Shown here one piece after another: positions 1 through 10,842 of a DNA stretch of 64,000 nt (its first letter is position 1; each line of letters begins with the position of its first letter). The notes beneath the pieces were generated by a model, which saw only the letters and a list, made by a program, of their open reading frames with translations, did not search any database and was not told the DNA's origin. This stretch comes from Anas platyrhynchos (taxonomy: Eukaryota > Chordata > Aves > Anseriformes > Anatidae), in NCBI RefSeq assembly GCF_047663525.1, contig NC_092594.1, positions 40,086,001 to 40,150,000 on the forward strand, written 5' to 3'. The translations under genes and the position numbers were made by a program.

Positions 1-1440
1 TGTAGTGAGCAGATGAGGTAAAGGAGCTGGGAACAGAGAGGTATTGCACCGTAGCATGTTGCATCAGTAGTAGTCAGCGTTGCGGAGGAGGTGGGTGTCA
101 GGGCTGGCGTGCTAGTGAATGCTGGTTCTCTGTTTTTGCAAGTGATGATGAACCTGTTTGACGTAATTCCATTTGAAAAAGTTCCAGTTACTGGCCTGGT
201 CGTGTCGTCCTTTCAATGTTAAAAGCTGCAGCAAAAGCATGGGGATTGTTGCTTCTAGAAACACCACAGGTCACCTGTCTGCTCTCTGCATGTTTTTCAA
301 GTAAAGCAGATCTTAAAAAAAACAAAAACAAAAAAAAAAAAACAAAACAAACAAACAAAGAAAGAAAATAATAAAAAACTGCTGCTGCTGCTCCTGCTTT
401 CTTTCTACTTCCTTGTGCTTTGCCCCTCCCCTTTTCCAGGTGATTGGGTTTGGGTGCTGGGCGGGGCTGAATGCTATATGAGCCCCAGGCATGCTATCAG
501 AGAGCTCCTTCTGCCTGGGCTGCTCCTTGGGGTAAGTGCTTTGTTTTTCCTTTAGTCAGTTGCAGGGTTCTCTAGGCAGGCTGGAGTTTATAGATTTCTA
601 GAATTTTTAAGTGCTTGGAATTCACTTAGGAGAGGGATGTTTAATAGAGGTTTCTGGCTCACTGTTTTTTGGGATGGTGGGATACTCTTCTGTTTTTGAG
701 CTATATTTTAATCTCTAAATGTATAAACCAGCAGTAGGTAAACATTAGGAGGAACCGGTCAAAGGTAACAGCGCTTTCTGGAACCGTCAAGTTCTTGTTC
801 GGCAACGTAGTGACTGGTTTGATCTACTTCACAGATGGAGAGGCAAGTGGACTGCTCTCTTTGAAATAATAAAATTGAAAACATAAAGTTTGTCAAAGAT
901 GGCAGTGCATGTTTGCAGTCTGTTTATTGCTTTTGCCAGTGGTAGATAACATTTATAAGGAATCGGTGAAAGGAAAGAGCGCCTTCTGGAACTGTGAAGC
1001 TCTGTGTTGGCAACTCGGTGACTGGCTGGACCTACTGTCCATCTCCAGAGGGAAGCGGACTGCTATTTTGAAATTAAAAAATACTAATAAAAAAAAAAAA
1101 TATGGTGCTGCTCTATGGCGCCCGGAGGACTGCCACTCTGCATGGCAGTTAAAAAGAATGTGGTTTGGAGATGGAGAGCCACAGAGATGAAGCAGCTGGG
1201 AAGAGAGACACAAGTATTGCAGTAGGTAGGCTGTGGTTATGAGGTGCCTCAGGATGTGCTTTTTTTCTTGTTTCCGCCCTTCCCTCGTGCAGCCTTGGAG
1301 AGATGAAGTCCCCATGGTGTGGAGTGGTGCAAAAAGGTAAGAGGGTTGTCGGCCCGGTCAGTTTCCTTCACCAATGCTAAGGCAAGTCTTTGAAGAGAAA
1401 CAGCCTGGTTGCTTGTGCTGCCCCCTGTTGAACTAAGCCA
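1..1440 (+). repeat. Left edge of subtelomeric array: partial unit plus diverged copies
   Basis: Bases 1-725 match the sequence that follows the minisatellite site in other units (for example 28177 onward) and include a Y module with its promoter-like cluster. Bases 740-1140 are a diverged relative of the U/T segment seen at 5840-6000, including a gaactgt..gcaactcggtgactggct stretch. Bases 1170-1440 are a diverged relative of the Z segment at 10010-10210. No long reading frame is present. The divergence from other copies suggests this edge is older than the rest of the array. Confidence 0.75.
441..540 (+). promoter_or_regulatory. Promoter-like cluster, Y module copy 1
   Basis: An inverted CCAAT box (ATTGG, 443-447), a perfect GC box (GGGCGGGG, 459-466) and a TATA-like TATATGA (475-481) lie in promoter-like order and spacing. 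A GTAAGT donor-like site follows at about 531. This is one of seven copies; promoter function is inferred. Confidence 0.5.
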
Positions 1441-1564
1441 GACCAAAAACAGGGCTGCTGTTCCTCCTGCTCTCTTTGCCTCTTCTCATCTTGCAGAGGA
1501 ATGGTCCAGCAATTCGGGTTAATAGGGGACAAGAGAACAAAGGGGTTTCAGAATAACTGCTAAC
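1441..1564. other. Unassigned stretch
   Basis: Sequence between the diverged Z copy and the LTR fragment. It may include the 5' end of the LTR, but I could not place that boundary. I see no other gene or repeat in it. Confidence 0.4.
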
Positions 1565-1954
1565 TGTTATGACTATTGCATGGGGCACTATGCAAGTCTC
1601 TGACATCCAGCCAAGATGGACAAAGGAGAAGGACAAGGGAAAAGCCTGGGAGGAAGACTATGAGTCTTCAGTACGAGAGACCCGCAGAGGGACCACCAGA
1701 GACTGATAACACATGCGCCAGTGGGCGGGTTCGGATTCCAGGAACTAGTTATAATAACCCTGCCTTTTCTAGAAGTAGTAATGAATATGTATTAGCCCAG
1801 GAGCATAAAAACCAGCCGCCTGCTGTGACTTGTGTGCATCTCGGTGGAGCAGAGACTCCCGGCGCACCCAGTGCTGTTTGCTTACCTCTATTCATTTAAT
1901 AAATTGTAAACTTTGATTGTAATCCTATTTGGGACTTAGTCATTTATTACAACA
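1565..1954 (+). mobile_element. Solo or partial LTR of a gammaretrovirus-like ERV
   Basis: The piece contains a TATA-like CATAAAAA (1804-1811) and a polyadenylation signal AATAAA (1898-1903), and ends in ACAACA. Its last ~75 bases resemble the LTR end at 59780-59850, which is followed there by a primer-binding site, so both belong to one ERV family. The 5' limit is uncertain. Nothing resembling gag follows it here. Confidence 0.6.
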
Positions 1955-2013
1955 GACAACCTTGTAAAATGCAGACAACCAGAATCCTTACAACAATTAA
2001 GTGGAAATCACGG

Positions 2014-2310
2014 TGTAAGAAACATTACCACCTCAAAGAGTAAAAGCCTCAAAAGAAATGTGACTTGTAACAGGCCAGCAGCTGTGTGTTTTTGGTGAAG
2101 CACCAGGTAGAGTATAAACCTGGATTGCACAGTTAATGGGGAAACAGGAGGGTCCTGGTCCTTGGGAGGGAAAAAAAAAAGTATATAAACTGTGTATGGA
2201 ATCGGTAGGTGCCCTCCTGCTTGCGGGACAACCGCCATTGTAATCTCAAATACAAATGCTACTGTACTGAGATCCTCTCCTGAGCCTATGTTATTTCCCA
2301 AAGATTGATT
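2014..2310 (+). mobile_element. Possible decayed second LTR fragment
   Basis: A TATATAAA-type box lies at about 2183, followed by a short region rich in aat/caaat ending near CTCTCCTGAGCC, which resembles an avian LTR R-U5 segment. There is no recognisable target duplication or primer-binding site. It abuts the telomere-like block. Family assignment is not possible from the sequence alone. Confidence 0.3.
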
Positions 2311-3135
2311 TGCGGTTTTAAGGCTTCAGGGATAGGGCCCTAGGGTTGGGTTTCAGGGTAAGCGTTCTCAGGGTTTATGTTTAGGATTTTAAGGTTTTTA
2401 GTTTTAGGGTTGGAGTTTTAACGGTTAGGATTTTAGGGATTTGAGGGTTAGGGTTTTAAGGGTTTCAGGGTTAGCGTGTCAGGGTTTTGGAGTTTTTTGG
2501 GTTGTAGTGTTGATAGTTTTTTTAGGGTTAGGTTCTTAGGGTTTTATTTTTGGTCAGTTATTTACGGTTAGGGTTTTAAGATCTTCTTATTATTTTTTTT
2601 TTTCAGGTTAGGTTCTCCTGGGTTAGGGTTTTGAGCATCTTAATATTTTGGGTTGGGTTTGGGATTTGAGCGTCTTAATTTTGTGGGCTTGGGCGCTGTG
2701 AGCGTCTTAAGTGTTTGGGTTAGGGCTTTTAGGCATAGGTCTTCAGGGGTTTAGTTTGGGTTAGGTCTGTAGGGGTTTCGAGGATTTTTAGGGTTAGGGC
2801 TTGCGGCTTTTTTGTGTAAGGGCGGTAAGGGCTAGGGTTCCAGGGAGTGCTGTTAAATGGAGTTCTCGACAACTCGGCCTCTGATTGGCCGTGCCGGCTG
2901 TGCAGGGAATGCTGGTAGGTGTAGTTTTCCGTCACAAGGCTTCCGGTAGGCCGCGTTGATTGCCCAGAGCATGCCGGGAAATGTAGTTCTGGGACTCCGA
3001 ACTTCCGGGAGGCCATGTTGAGCGCCCAGAGCATACCGGGAAATGCAGTTCTCGGGGACTAGGGCTGGGGCTAGGGTTAGAGTTTAGGGTGAGGGTTGGG
3101 GTTAGGGTTAGGGGTTAGGGTTAGGGCTAGTGAAT
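2311..3135 (+). repeat. Interstitial degenerate telomere-like block
   Basis: The block is rich in TTAGGG and near variants (TTAGGGTTTT, GGTTAGG), all in the same orientation as the terminal telomere. It shares ordered words with 61661-62385: a ggtcagttattta segment, a T-rich run followed by caggttaggttctcc, degenerate ~30-bp gagcgtcttaat repeats, and then 62-bp repeats. It ends abruptly at array sequence (ctagtgaatgctgg) around 3130. Confidence 0.85.
2841..3060. promoter_or_regulatory. 62-bp tandem repeat with promoter-type motifs (left copy)
   Basis: About 3.5 imperfect units begin at 2841, 2903, 2965 and 3027, exactly 62 bp apart. Unit 3 carries, on the minus strand at 2969-2987, ACTACATTTCCCGGCATGC, which fits the known ZNF143/Staf site. 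CTTCCGG (ETS-like) occurs at 2939-2945 and 3002-3008, ATTGG (NF-Y-like) at 2884-2888, and GGCCATGTT (YY1-like) at 3011-3019. Motif identities come from known consensus sequences; activity is inferred. Confidence 0.6.
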
Positions 3136-3420
3136 GCTGGTTCTCTGTGTTTGCAGATGACGCTGAGCGTGTTTAAACTAATTCCAGTTGAAGAAGTTTC
3201 AGTTACTTGCTTGGTGACGTTATCAGTTCAACGTTAAAAGCTGCAGCAAAAGCAAAAGGGGAGTTTTGCTTCTAGAAACACCACAGGTCTCTTGTCTGCT
3301 CTCGGAATGTTTTTGAGATAAACCAGATCTTAAAAAAAAAAAAAAGGAAAAAAAAAACCACAGCTGCTTCTTTTGCTCTCTTCCTACTTCCTTGTGCTTT
3401 GCCCCTCCCCTTTCCCAGGT

Positions 3421-3520
3421 GATTGGGTTTGGGTGCTGGGCGGGGCTGAATGCTGTATGAGCCCCAGGCATGCTAGCAGAGAGCTCCTTCTGCTTGGGCT
3501 GCTCTGTGGGGTAAGTGCTT
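3421..3520 (+). promoter_or_regulatory. Promoter-like cluster, Y module copy 2
   Basis: ATTGG lies at 3422-3426 and GGGCGGGG at 3438-3445. The TATA-like element is weakened here to TGTATGA (3454-3460). Confidence 0.45.
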
Positions 3521-5040
3521 TGTTTTTCCTTCAGTCAGTTGCAGGGTTCTCTAGGCAGACTAGAGCCTATGGATTTCTGGATTTTAAGTGCTTGGAATTC
3601 ACTCAGTAGCGGGATGTTTAGTAGGGGCTGCTGGCTCACTGTTTTTTTGGGATGGTGGGATACTCTTCTGTTTTTGAGCTATATTTTAATCTCTAGATGT
3701 ATAAACCCACTTGTGTAACTCTCCAGAGGACTAAAACCAGCTTGATTGAATGCTACATATGGCTTGGCAGCGTAGATGCAGCATTACCAAGAGACTGAGC
3801 AGAGTTGTATCAGAGTCACCTCTTTCATCTGCAAAGGGTAAGTTTGATTACCCCTGCCGAGGCTTGTGTGTGTGCATGTCTTTTTGGCATTTGTGGAGCT
3901 CGGTTGTTTTTCTTTGTGTGTGTGCATGTTCTTTTTTTTTTTTTTTGAGGGTCAAACAGTGTGTTTGCTGAGTGTGGTTAGAATGAGGAGGTGGGGAGCT
4001 GCTCAGGACTGGAAGGTTTGGTTTCTAGGAGTATGCGGCATCCTTCCTGTGCGACGTGACTAATTGTTGGGCTGGAACGTTCCAGCTTTCGTGTGTCTTA
4101 AGCAATGTAGCTTGTGTAGTGTGTGTTGTGTGGCCTGGGCAGAGTTTGCTGTGGTGCAGTGGGCGAAGAATCTCAGTTAGAGCTGGTGAGCAGCTGAAGT
4201 ACCGGAGCTGGGAAGAGAGAGGTCTTGGAGCAGGTACGCTGTGGCTGTGAGGTGCCTCAGAGTGTGCTTTTCTGTCTTTTGTTTTGTTTTGTTTTGTTGT
4301 TTTTTTGCAGGTGCTTTGTGCGGTCGTGGACAGGAAAGGGAAATCCTCGTGTCGCGGAGCAGTGAGGGAAGGTGAGTGTTGTCAGCCTGGTCATCCCTTA
4401 TCTGAAGCGAAGGGAAGACACTCAGGTGTTTCCCTCAGAGGGTCTGAAGTGAGTCTGTCTGGGATAGAGGAGCAACGTGGCAGGTGGGCGCTTGCAAGCA
4501 CAGTGGTTCTTTTGTCCTTTTGTGTTCCCCGGTGGTGTGGATGATGCTGGCCGCTCCTTTCAAGCTTGGACCTAATTTGCAGGTCCATAGGCAAGTGGCC
4601 TGCTGTTTTGAAAGGATAAAAGTAAAGCTGGGGTCGCTTATGTTGTTGAGGGATGGGTGCTACTGCTGGCAGCTGAATGTTTATCTTCTGCCTGTGTTTT
4701 TCTTTTGTTCAGGCTGAAATGCAGTGTGCAGTGCAGGATGTGTCAACCAGCTGCCTCTGCAGTGACTCTGGTGCGTGATGAGCAGAGGTAGCTGTTAATT
4801 TTGGGGGTGTGGTTGTCACTGAAGTTATTTTCCTACATCCAATAGCGTAAAATTCCAGTTTGCCTTTTAGAGGCGCTATAAGTGGGTAAAGAGAAGAGAT
4901 GGAAGCATGTGCCACGTGGGGCAGGCAAGCGGCTGAGGTACAGGAGGGGATGAGAGTATGTGATTTTTTCCTGGGGGTGGAATGGAATTGATTGTTTTGG
5001 TGTATAGTCTGTTTTGCTCCTAGATCTTTCATTCATTGTA

Positions 5041-5046
5041 AATAAA
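5041..5046 (+). terminator. AATAAA polyadenylation-type signal ending module Z
   Basis: AATAAAAG is followed by the 'ttgagc..attcc' sequence that opens the next module. The same arrangement recurs at 7058, 13063, 16171, 18861, 21774, 30193, 43547 and 48182. Some copies are mutated, for example AATGAA near 45119 and AATACA near 57082. Confidence 0.4.
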
Positions 5047-8000
5047 AGTTTGAGCCAGTTCCAGTTAGGAATGTTCTAGTTACGACCCAGCAAGTATTGT
5101 CCTTTTAATGTTAAAAAAAAGTGCGGCAAAAGCATGGGTGCAGATCTGTTTCAGGTCTTGTGCATCATATTCGGTTTGAGAACACGTCTGTTTCCATCGT
5201 CACTCTTGCAGAAGTCATCTGGGCCGTATCAGGAGCTCTTGCTTGGGAATTGATTTCCTGAGAGTTGTCTTAGGGGGTTTTCAGTCCCCATCCTTCTGGT
5301 CTCTTGTCTTGAAGGCAGGCTTTTTAGGCCTCCGTCATCCCAGTTCTGGCAGTTGCTTCCAGTTGCATGTTGTGACATTTGAGTCTCTCCTGGGGTCTGG
5401 TGCAGAGCACCTGTTCTGACTTGCTGTTGCTGTAGGGCTTTCTTTTTGGGGGTCACTTTTCCTTGTGCCTTGTGTTGTGTGTTTTGTTTGTAGTGTTTGT
5501 GGCGTGCCTGTGTGTGTGTACGTGTTTGGTCTGGAGCTGTCCTGCCTGGCAGTTAGTGATGACAGGTAACGTGGCAGTGCATGGGTGTACTAATACATTG
5601 TCTGGACTGTTTTGGTAAAGATATCCAGTCTGCCTCTGGGCACGTACTGAAGGGCAGCTGGCACAGTCATCTCTGTGGTGTTTGGCAGACTGGAGGGGGG
5701 AGAGTTGAGCTGCTTGCGAGCAACTGCTCGCATAGCACTTGAACGGTGTGCTTGAGGAGGTCTGTCGAATCTTGAAAGCTTACAGATATGGGGTTTTGAA
5801 TTTTTTATTTTTATTTCTTTCCTGTCCCCAGTAGAGCGTAAACCTTTGGAGGAACCTGTCACAGGAAAGAGCTCCTTCTGGAACTGTTCAGCACTCCATA
5901 GGCAACTGGGTGACTGGCTTGATCTACTTCTGAGGTGCTGAGGCAAGGAGGCTGCTGTTTTGAAACGATAGTATTGTAAATGGGGTCCCTTTTGTGTTGT
6001 TGAGGGATGGGTGCTAATGCTGGCAGCTGAATGATTGATTCTCTTGTGCCTGTTTTCATTTGTTAAAGCTGAAACACAGTGTACGACACGGGACTTGACG
6101 ACCAGAGCTGCTTTTGGCAAGGTGAGTGATGAACAGATATAGAAGGTAATTTAGGGGTGCAGTTGTCACTGCAGTTACTGAACTACACAAAGTACAGTAA
6201 AAATCCTGTTTATATTTCAGGGGTGTTGTAGCTGGCCTAAGAGAGCAGATGGAAGCATCTGCCTCGAGGGGAGGGCAGGGCACGGAGGTAAGGCAGCAGA
6301 TGAGAGTAACTGTCCCAGCTGTGCTGTGGCTTTGGATGCTGCTTCAGCCTATGCTTTTCTTTTTGTTTCACATTTGTCTCATACAGGCTGAGTGGGGCCA
6401 AGCTGCACTCTGAAGAGCAGCACGAGAAGGGCGGGCTGGTTGTGAGCTGGATCGGAGCAGAACTGCCAAGTAGCACGAGGTGAGTGCGAAGGGTATCCTT
6501 CTTGCTTTACAGGTGCCATGGCAGGCTCTCCACAGAAGCGGTTGAGGATTGGAGAAGAGGTTGCAGATGATCAAGGAGCGACACATGCAGGGATGGCTTG
6601 AAAAGGGTATGGCTGCTTTCTCTTCTGTTTATCAGGTGTCCCAGGCAATGTGGGCTGTGGTGTTAGTCTTTAGAATCGGAACAAAGCAGGTGCTGATGGA
6701 CGTCTTCTTTGGTAGGCAAAGAGGTGCCCGAAGCCCTGTTCTGTGTAGCTTGAGCACGCCTCTCTGAGGGTGAAGCATGCTTTCCAGCAGTTCCTAAAAC
6801 AGTGTTGATGCTGAAATGCTGCGTCTGTTTGTTTTTTTGTGTTGGGGTTGCACCTTGGTGAGTGTAGGGATGGGTTTTAATTTAGTGTAGCGAAGGGCCT
6901 AGCCCGAGTGTTCTGTAGTGTGTTTTGACCCATCAGCTTAGCCTTTTGGTTCTCAGGTAGCCTATTTAAGTAAGTGATTTTTCCTGCAAGTGGAATGGAA
7001 TTGAATACTTTTTTTGGCATGTAATCAATTCTGCTCCTAGACTTCTCTTTCTATGTAAATAAAAGCTTGAGCTAATTCCAGATGGGAAAAAAAATTCAGC
7101 TACTTGCTTGGTCATTTTGTCCTTTTAGTATCCAAAGCAGCAGTAAAAGCATGGGGATTATTGCTTCTAGAAACACCCCAGTTCTCCTGTCTGCACTCTG
7201 CATGCTGTTGAGCTAAGCCATATAAATAAGTAAATAAACCACAGCTGCTGCTGCTCCTCTTTCTGCTTTTTTTTTGTGCTTTCCCCCTGCACTTTCCCAG
7301 GTGATTGGCTTCAGGTTCCAGGTGGGACCTAATGGTAACTGAGTTGCAGGTATGCCATGAGAGAGCTCCTTCTGCCTGGGTTGCACTTTTGGGTAAGTGC
7401 TTTGTTTTTCCTTCAGTTGTTTGGAGGGTTCTTTAGGTGGGTCAGAGTCTATGGACTGATGCGTTTTCAAGTAGAAACTGGTACGCATATCTTTTTGAGG
7501 TGGCAACTGGTAGGATTTGTCATTGTAAAGGGTAGGATCTGTCATTGTAAAGCAATCTAGTAGTAGGTGCCTTTATTGCACGCAGCTGTTCCTCAGGTGA
7601 GTAGTTATAGCAGTTTAACGGGTAGTATGGTGATGTTACTTTGTGTGTTTCCTTTGTGGTTCTGGGTCCCTTCTGATTTTTGCAGAATTACAGGGCTTTC
7701 TGTGATTCTTTTCCCGTATGTCAAATATTATCAATATCACAACCTTTGTGGCAAAGTGATGGAGCAGGGTTTAGGAGAAATGTATGATGGAGGCTGCCTG
7801 TGTGAGCATGTATCTGAAAATGGCAGCAGTGGGCATATAAGTGGTGGTCTTTTTCAGGTTTAGGGGCGGTTTGTTATATTCCTGGAGCTTTTGCCTGTGT
7901 GCTTGCTGTCTGAGTCTTTAGACCATCAAGCCTTCTTGCTTTATGTGCATGGAATTCACTTATTTGAGTTATGTTTATGAGGGGTTGCCAGGTACGTTGT

Positions 8001-8104
8001 TTTTGGGAAACTGTGGGCTACAGTTTCTTGACCGCATAAGTGCAGTACTGCCAAGAGACTGAGCAGGGTCACCTTCTTCATCTCTGAAGATAAAGTCTGT
8101 TTGG

Positions 8105-8190
8105 GCCCATTTCGGCGCGGCGCCGCCCGGGCCCATTTCGGCGCGGCGCCGCCCGGGCCCATTTTGGCGCGGCGCCGCCCGGGCCCATTT
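8105..8190 (+). repeat. 26-bp CpG-rich minisatellite, 3 copies
   Basis: Units begin at 8105, 8131 and 8157, with a partial unit at 8183. The third unit has C->T in the CATTTCGG segment. Each intact unit contains six CpG dinucleotides and a 10-bp palindrome GCGGCGCCGC. Confidence 0.95.
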
Positions 8191-8287
8191 CTCAGGTGGA
8201 GCTACTGAGCAGGTGAGGTAAAGGAGCTGGGAACAGAGAGATATTGCACAATGGTATGTTGCATCAGTAGTAGTCAGCGTTGTGCAG

Positions 8288-8906
8288 TGATATAAGTTGC
8301 CCCCTTAATTAATTTTCAGAGAGCATTGCATTAATAATAGAAAGGAATTTATTGAGTAAGCAACAGCAAGCAAAACAGCGCTGGGCAGCCGGGGAGTCTC
8401 GGCTCTGCCAACGGCGCGCGCCTCACCCCCCCTAGGGTCCCTTTTTATATCTTGGTGATTTCAGGATTACGCAGCACATCCTGGTATATTCTGCGACTGC
8501 GCACACTGTTGCTAGGGGGTCGTCTCTGTCCCTCTGGTGGTCGTGAAGATGAAGGCCGTAGTCTTCCTCAACGTTGTGGTTCAACTTCTTTCTTTATTTG
8601 GTCATGTTGGCCCAGCATGAGACAGGAAGGCAAGATGTTGATACACTAGGTTAGCAACTTATCAGGAGATGGTTACATGAACTTTGCAGCAGTGTTTTTT
8701 TGAACAAAAGAGGCTACTGAGATGCAGAAGGAGAGAAGGGGAGAGGGTTCTCTTTTTTGTTACATTAAGCAAAGGAATTTTCATAGTGTCTAGCTAAGCA
8801 TTATATAGCTCCTTACTTCAGCAGGGAGTTTTCACAACTCCCGTTCCTCAAACAGAACTCCTTGTTTTTACAAAAGACAATGAACAAACATTTATTGTGT
8901 ATTACA
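8288..8906 (-). mobile_element. Solo LTR (619 bp) with 5-bp target duplication
   Basis: The insert has TG...CA ends and interrupts array sequence that is continuous in other units (compare 22945). The flanking 5-bp direct repeats are TGCAG at 8283-8287 and 8907-8911. Read on the minus strand it has a TATA box GATATAAAAAG (8441-8451) and an AATAAA signal (8348-8353) in LTR order. A 5-bp duplication suits an ERVL-like or some class I element. No internal retroviral sequence remains, so it probably arose by recombination between two LTRs. Confidence 0.9.
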
Positions 8907-9234
8907 TGCAGGAGGTGGGTATCAGTGCTGGCATGCTAGTGAATGTTCGTTCTCTGTTTTTGCAAGTGATGATGAACCTGTTTGAGCTAATTCCATTTGA
9001 AAGATTTCCTGTTACTGGCCTGGTCGTGTTGTCCTTTCAATGTTAAAAGCTGTAGCAAAAGCATGGGGATTGTTGCTTCTAGAAACACCCTAGGTCTCCT
9101 GTCTGCTCTCTGCATGTTTTTCCAGTAAAGCAGATCTTAAAAAAAAAAAACACAATGAAAATAATAAAAAACAGCTGCTTCTGCTGCTGCTTTCTTTCTA
9201 CTTCCTTGTGCTTTGCCCCTCCCTTTTTCCAGGT

Positions 9235-9330
9235 GATTGGGTTTGGGTGCTGGGCGGGGCCAAATGGTATATGAGCCCCAGGCATGCTATCAGAGAGCTC
9301 CTTCTGCCTGGGCTGCTCCTTGGGGTAAGT
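9235..9330 (+). promoter_or_regulatory. Promoter-like cluster, Y module copy 3
   Basis: ATTGG at 9236-9240, GGGCGGGG at 9252-9259 and TATATGA at 9268-9274, with a GGTAAGT donor-like site at about 9324. Confidence 0.5.
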
Positions 9331-10842
9331 GCTTTGTTTTTCCTTCAGTCAGTTGCAGGGTTCTCTAGGCAGGCTGGAGTCTATAGATTGCTAGAATTTT
9401 TAAGTGCTTGGAATTCACTTAGGAGAGGGATGTTTAGTAGAGGTTTGTGGCTTATTGTTTCTTAGGATGGTGCGATACTCCTCTGTTTTTGAGCTGCACT
9501 TTAATCTCTAGACATATAAACCCACTCGTTTTATTCTGCAGAGGACTAAAACCAGCTTGATTACCGGCTACATGTGGCTTGACAGCGTAGATGCAGCATT
9601 ACCAAGAGACTGAGCAGAGTTGTATCAGAGTCACCTTTTTTATCTGCAAAGGGTAAGTCTGTGATTACCCCTGCCGGGGTTGCTGTGTGTGCATGTCTTT
9701 TTGGCATTTGTGGAGCTCAGTTGTTTTTCTTTGTGTGTGTGCATGTTCTAACTTCTTTTTTTTTTTGAGGGGTGAATAGTGTGTGTGCTGAGCGTGGTTG
9801 GCAGGAGGAAGTGGGGAGCTGCTCAGGACTGGTAGGTTTGGTTTCTAGGAGTGTGCAGCAGCCTTCCTGTGCGATGCGACTGATTGTTGGGTGGGAATGT
9901 ACCAGCTTGTGTGTGCTGGGCAATGTAGCTTGTGTAGTGTGTGTTGTGCGGCCCGGGTGCAGCTTGCTGTGGTGCTGTGAGTGAACAATCTCAGTTAGAG
10001 CTGGTGAGCAGCTGAAGTACCAGAGCTGGGAAGAGAGAGGTCTTGCAGCAGGTACGCTGTGGCTGTGAGGTGCCTCAGAGTGTGCGTTTTTCTTCTCTTT
10101 GCAGTTACTATGTGCAGTTGTGGAGAGGGAAAGGAAATCCTCATGTCACAAAGTACTGAGGGAAGGTGAGTGTTGTCAGCCTGGTCATCGCTTATCCGAA
10201 GCGAAGGGAAGGTTGTTTGGTGTTTGATTGTTTTGGCGTATGATCTCTTCTGCTCCTAGATCTTTCTTTCTATGTAAAAAAAAAATAAAAATAAAAAAAA
10301 TGTTTGAGTTATTTGCAGTTAAGAAAATTCCAGTTAATTGCAGGGTCATATTGTCCATTTAATATTAAAAGCTGCAGCAAAAGCATGGGGATTGTTGCTT
10401 CTAGAAACACCCCAGTTCTCTTGTCTGCACTCTGCATGCTGTTGAGCTAAAGCAGATTTCAAAAAAAAAAAAAAAAGAAAGAAAGAAACACACACACACA
10501 CAGAAACAACAATAAAATTCTACCAATGGGTGATGTGTTGTGAACGCAATGATCATTTAATCCCTTTGTTTTCCCAGGTGGAGTGGATGATACTGGCTGC
10601 ACTGTTGGAGCTTGGATTCGGAGAGGAAGAGGTGAGCAGAACCGTATGTTGCATCAGCAGTAGTCAGCATTGTGGAGGAGGTGGGCATCATGGCCGGCGT
10701 GCTAGTGAATGCTGTTTCTCTGTTTTTGCAGCTGATGATGAGCCTTCAATTGACTAAGATGACAATCTGTGCCTGTGCATTTCTTGATGCGGTGGGACTT
10801 TACCATGCAGTGACCTGAGAGCTAAGTTGTGGGGCGCCCTGT

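Larger units (their letters stand above)
3136..7063 (+). repeat. Array unit 1 (Y-Z then V-U-T-S-R)
   Basis: The unit begins directly after the telomere-like block inside a module. It contains Y (promoter-like cluster near 3421), Z (candidate exon after the AG at about 4310), and then at about 5140 a direct join from a W-type leader to V, so the W body is missing. V and U from 5141 to about 5990 are nearly identical to 11161-12010. The unit ends with AATAAA at 7058-7063. Confidence 0.8.

Noticed and set aside
2969-2987. Claim that the 62-bp repeat is the same as the human TERRA promoter repeats
   Set aside because: Only the tandem, promoter-like character and similar length are comparable; I see no basis for sequence homology.
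5590-6120. 174-176-residue minus-strand frame (also 11610-12134)
   Set aside because: Found only in two recently homogenised copies and disrupted in the others; no recognisable domain.
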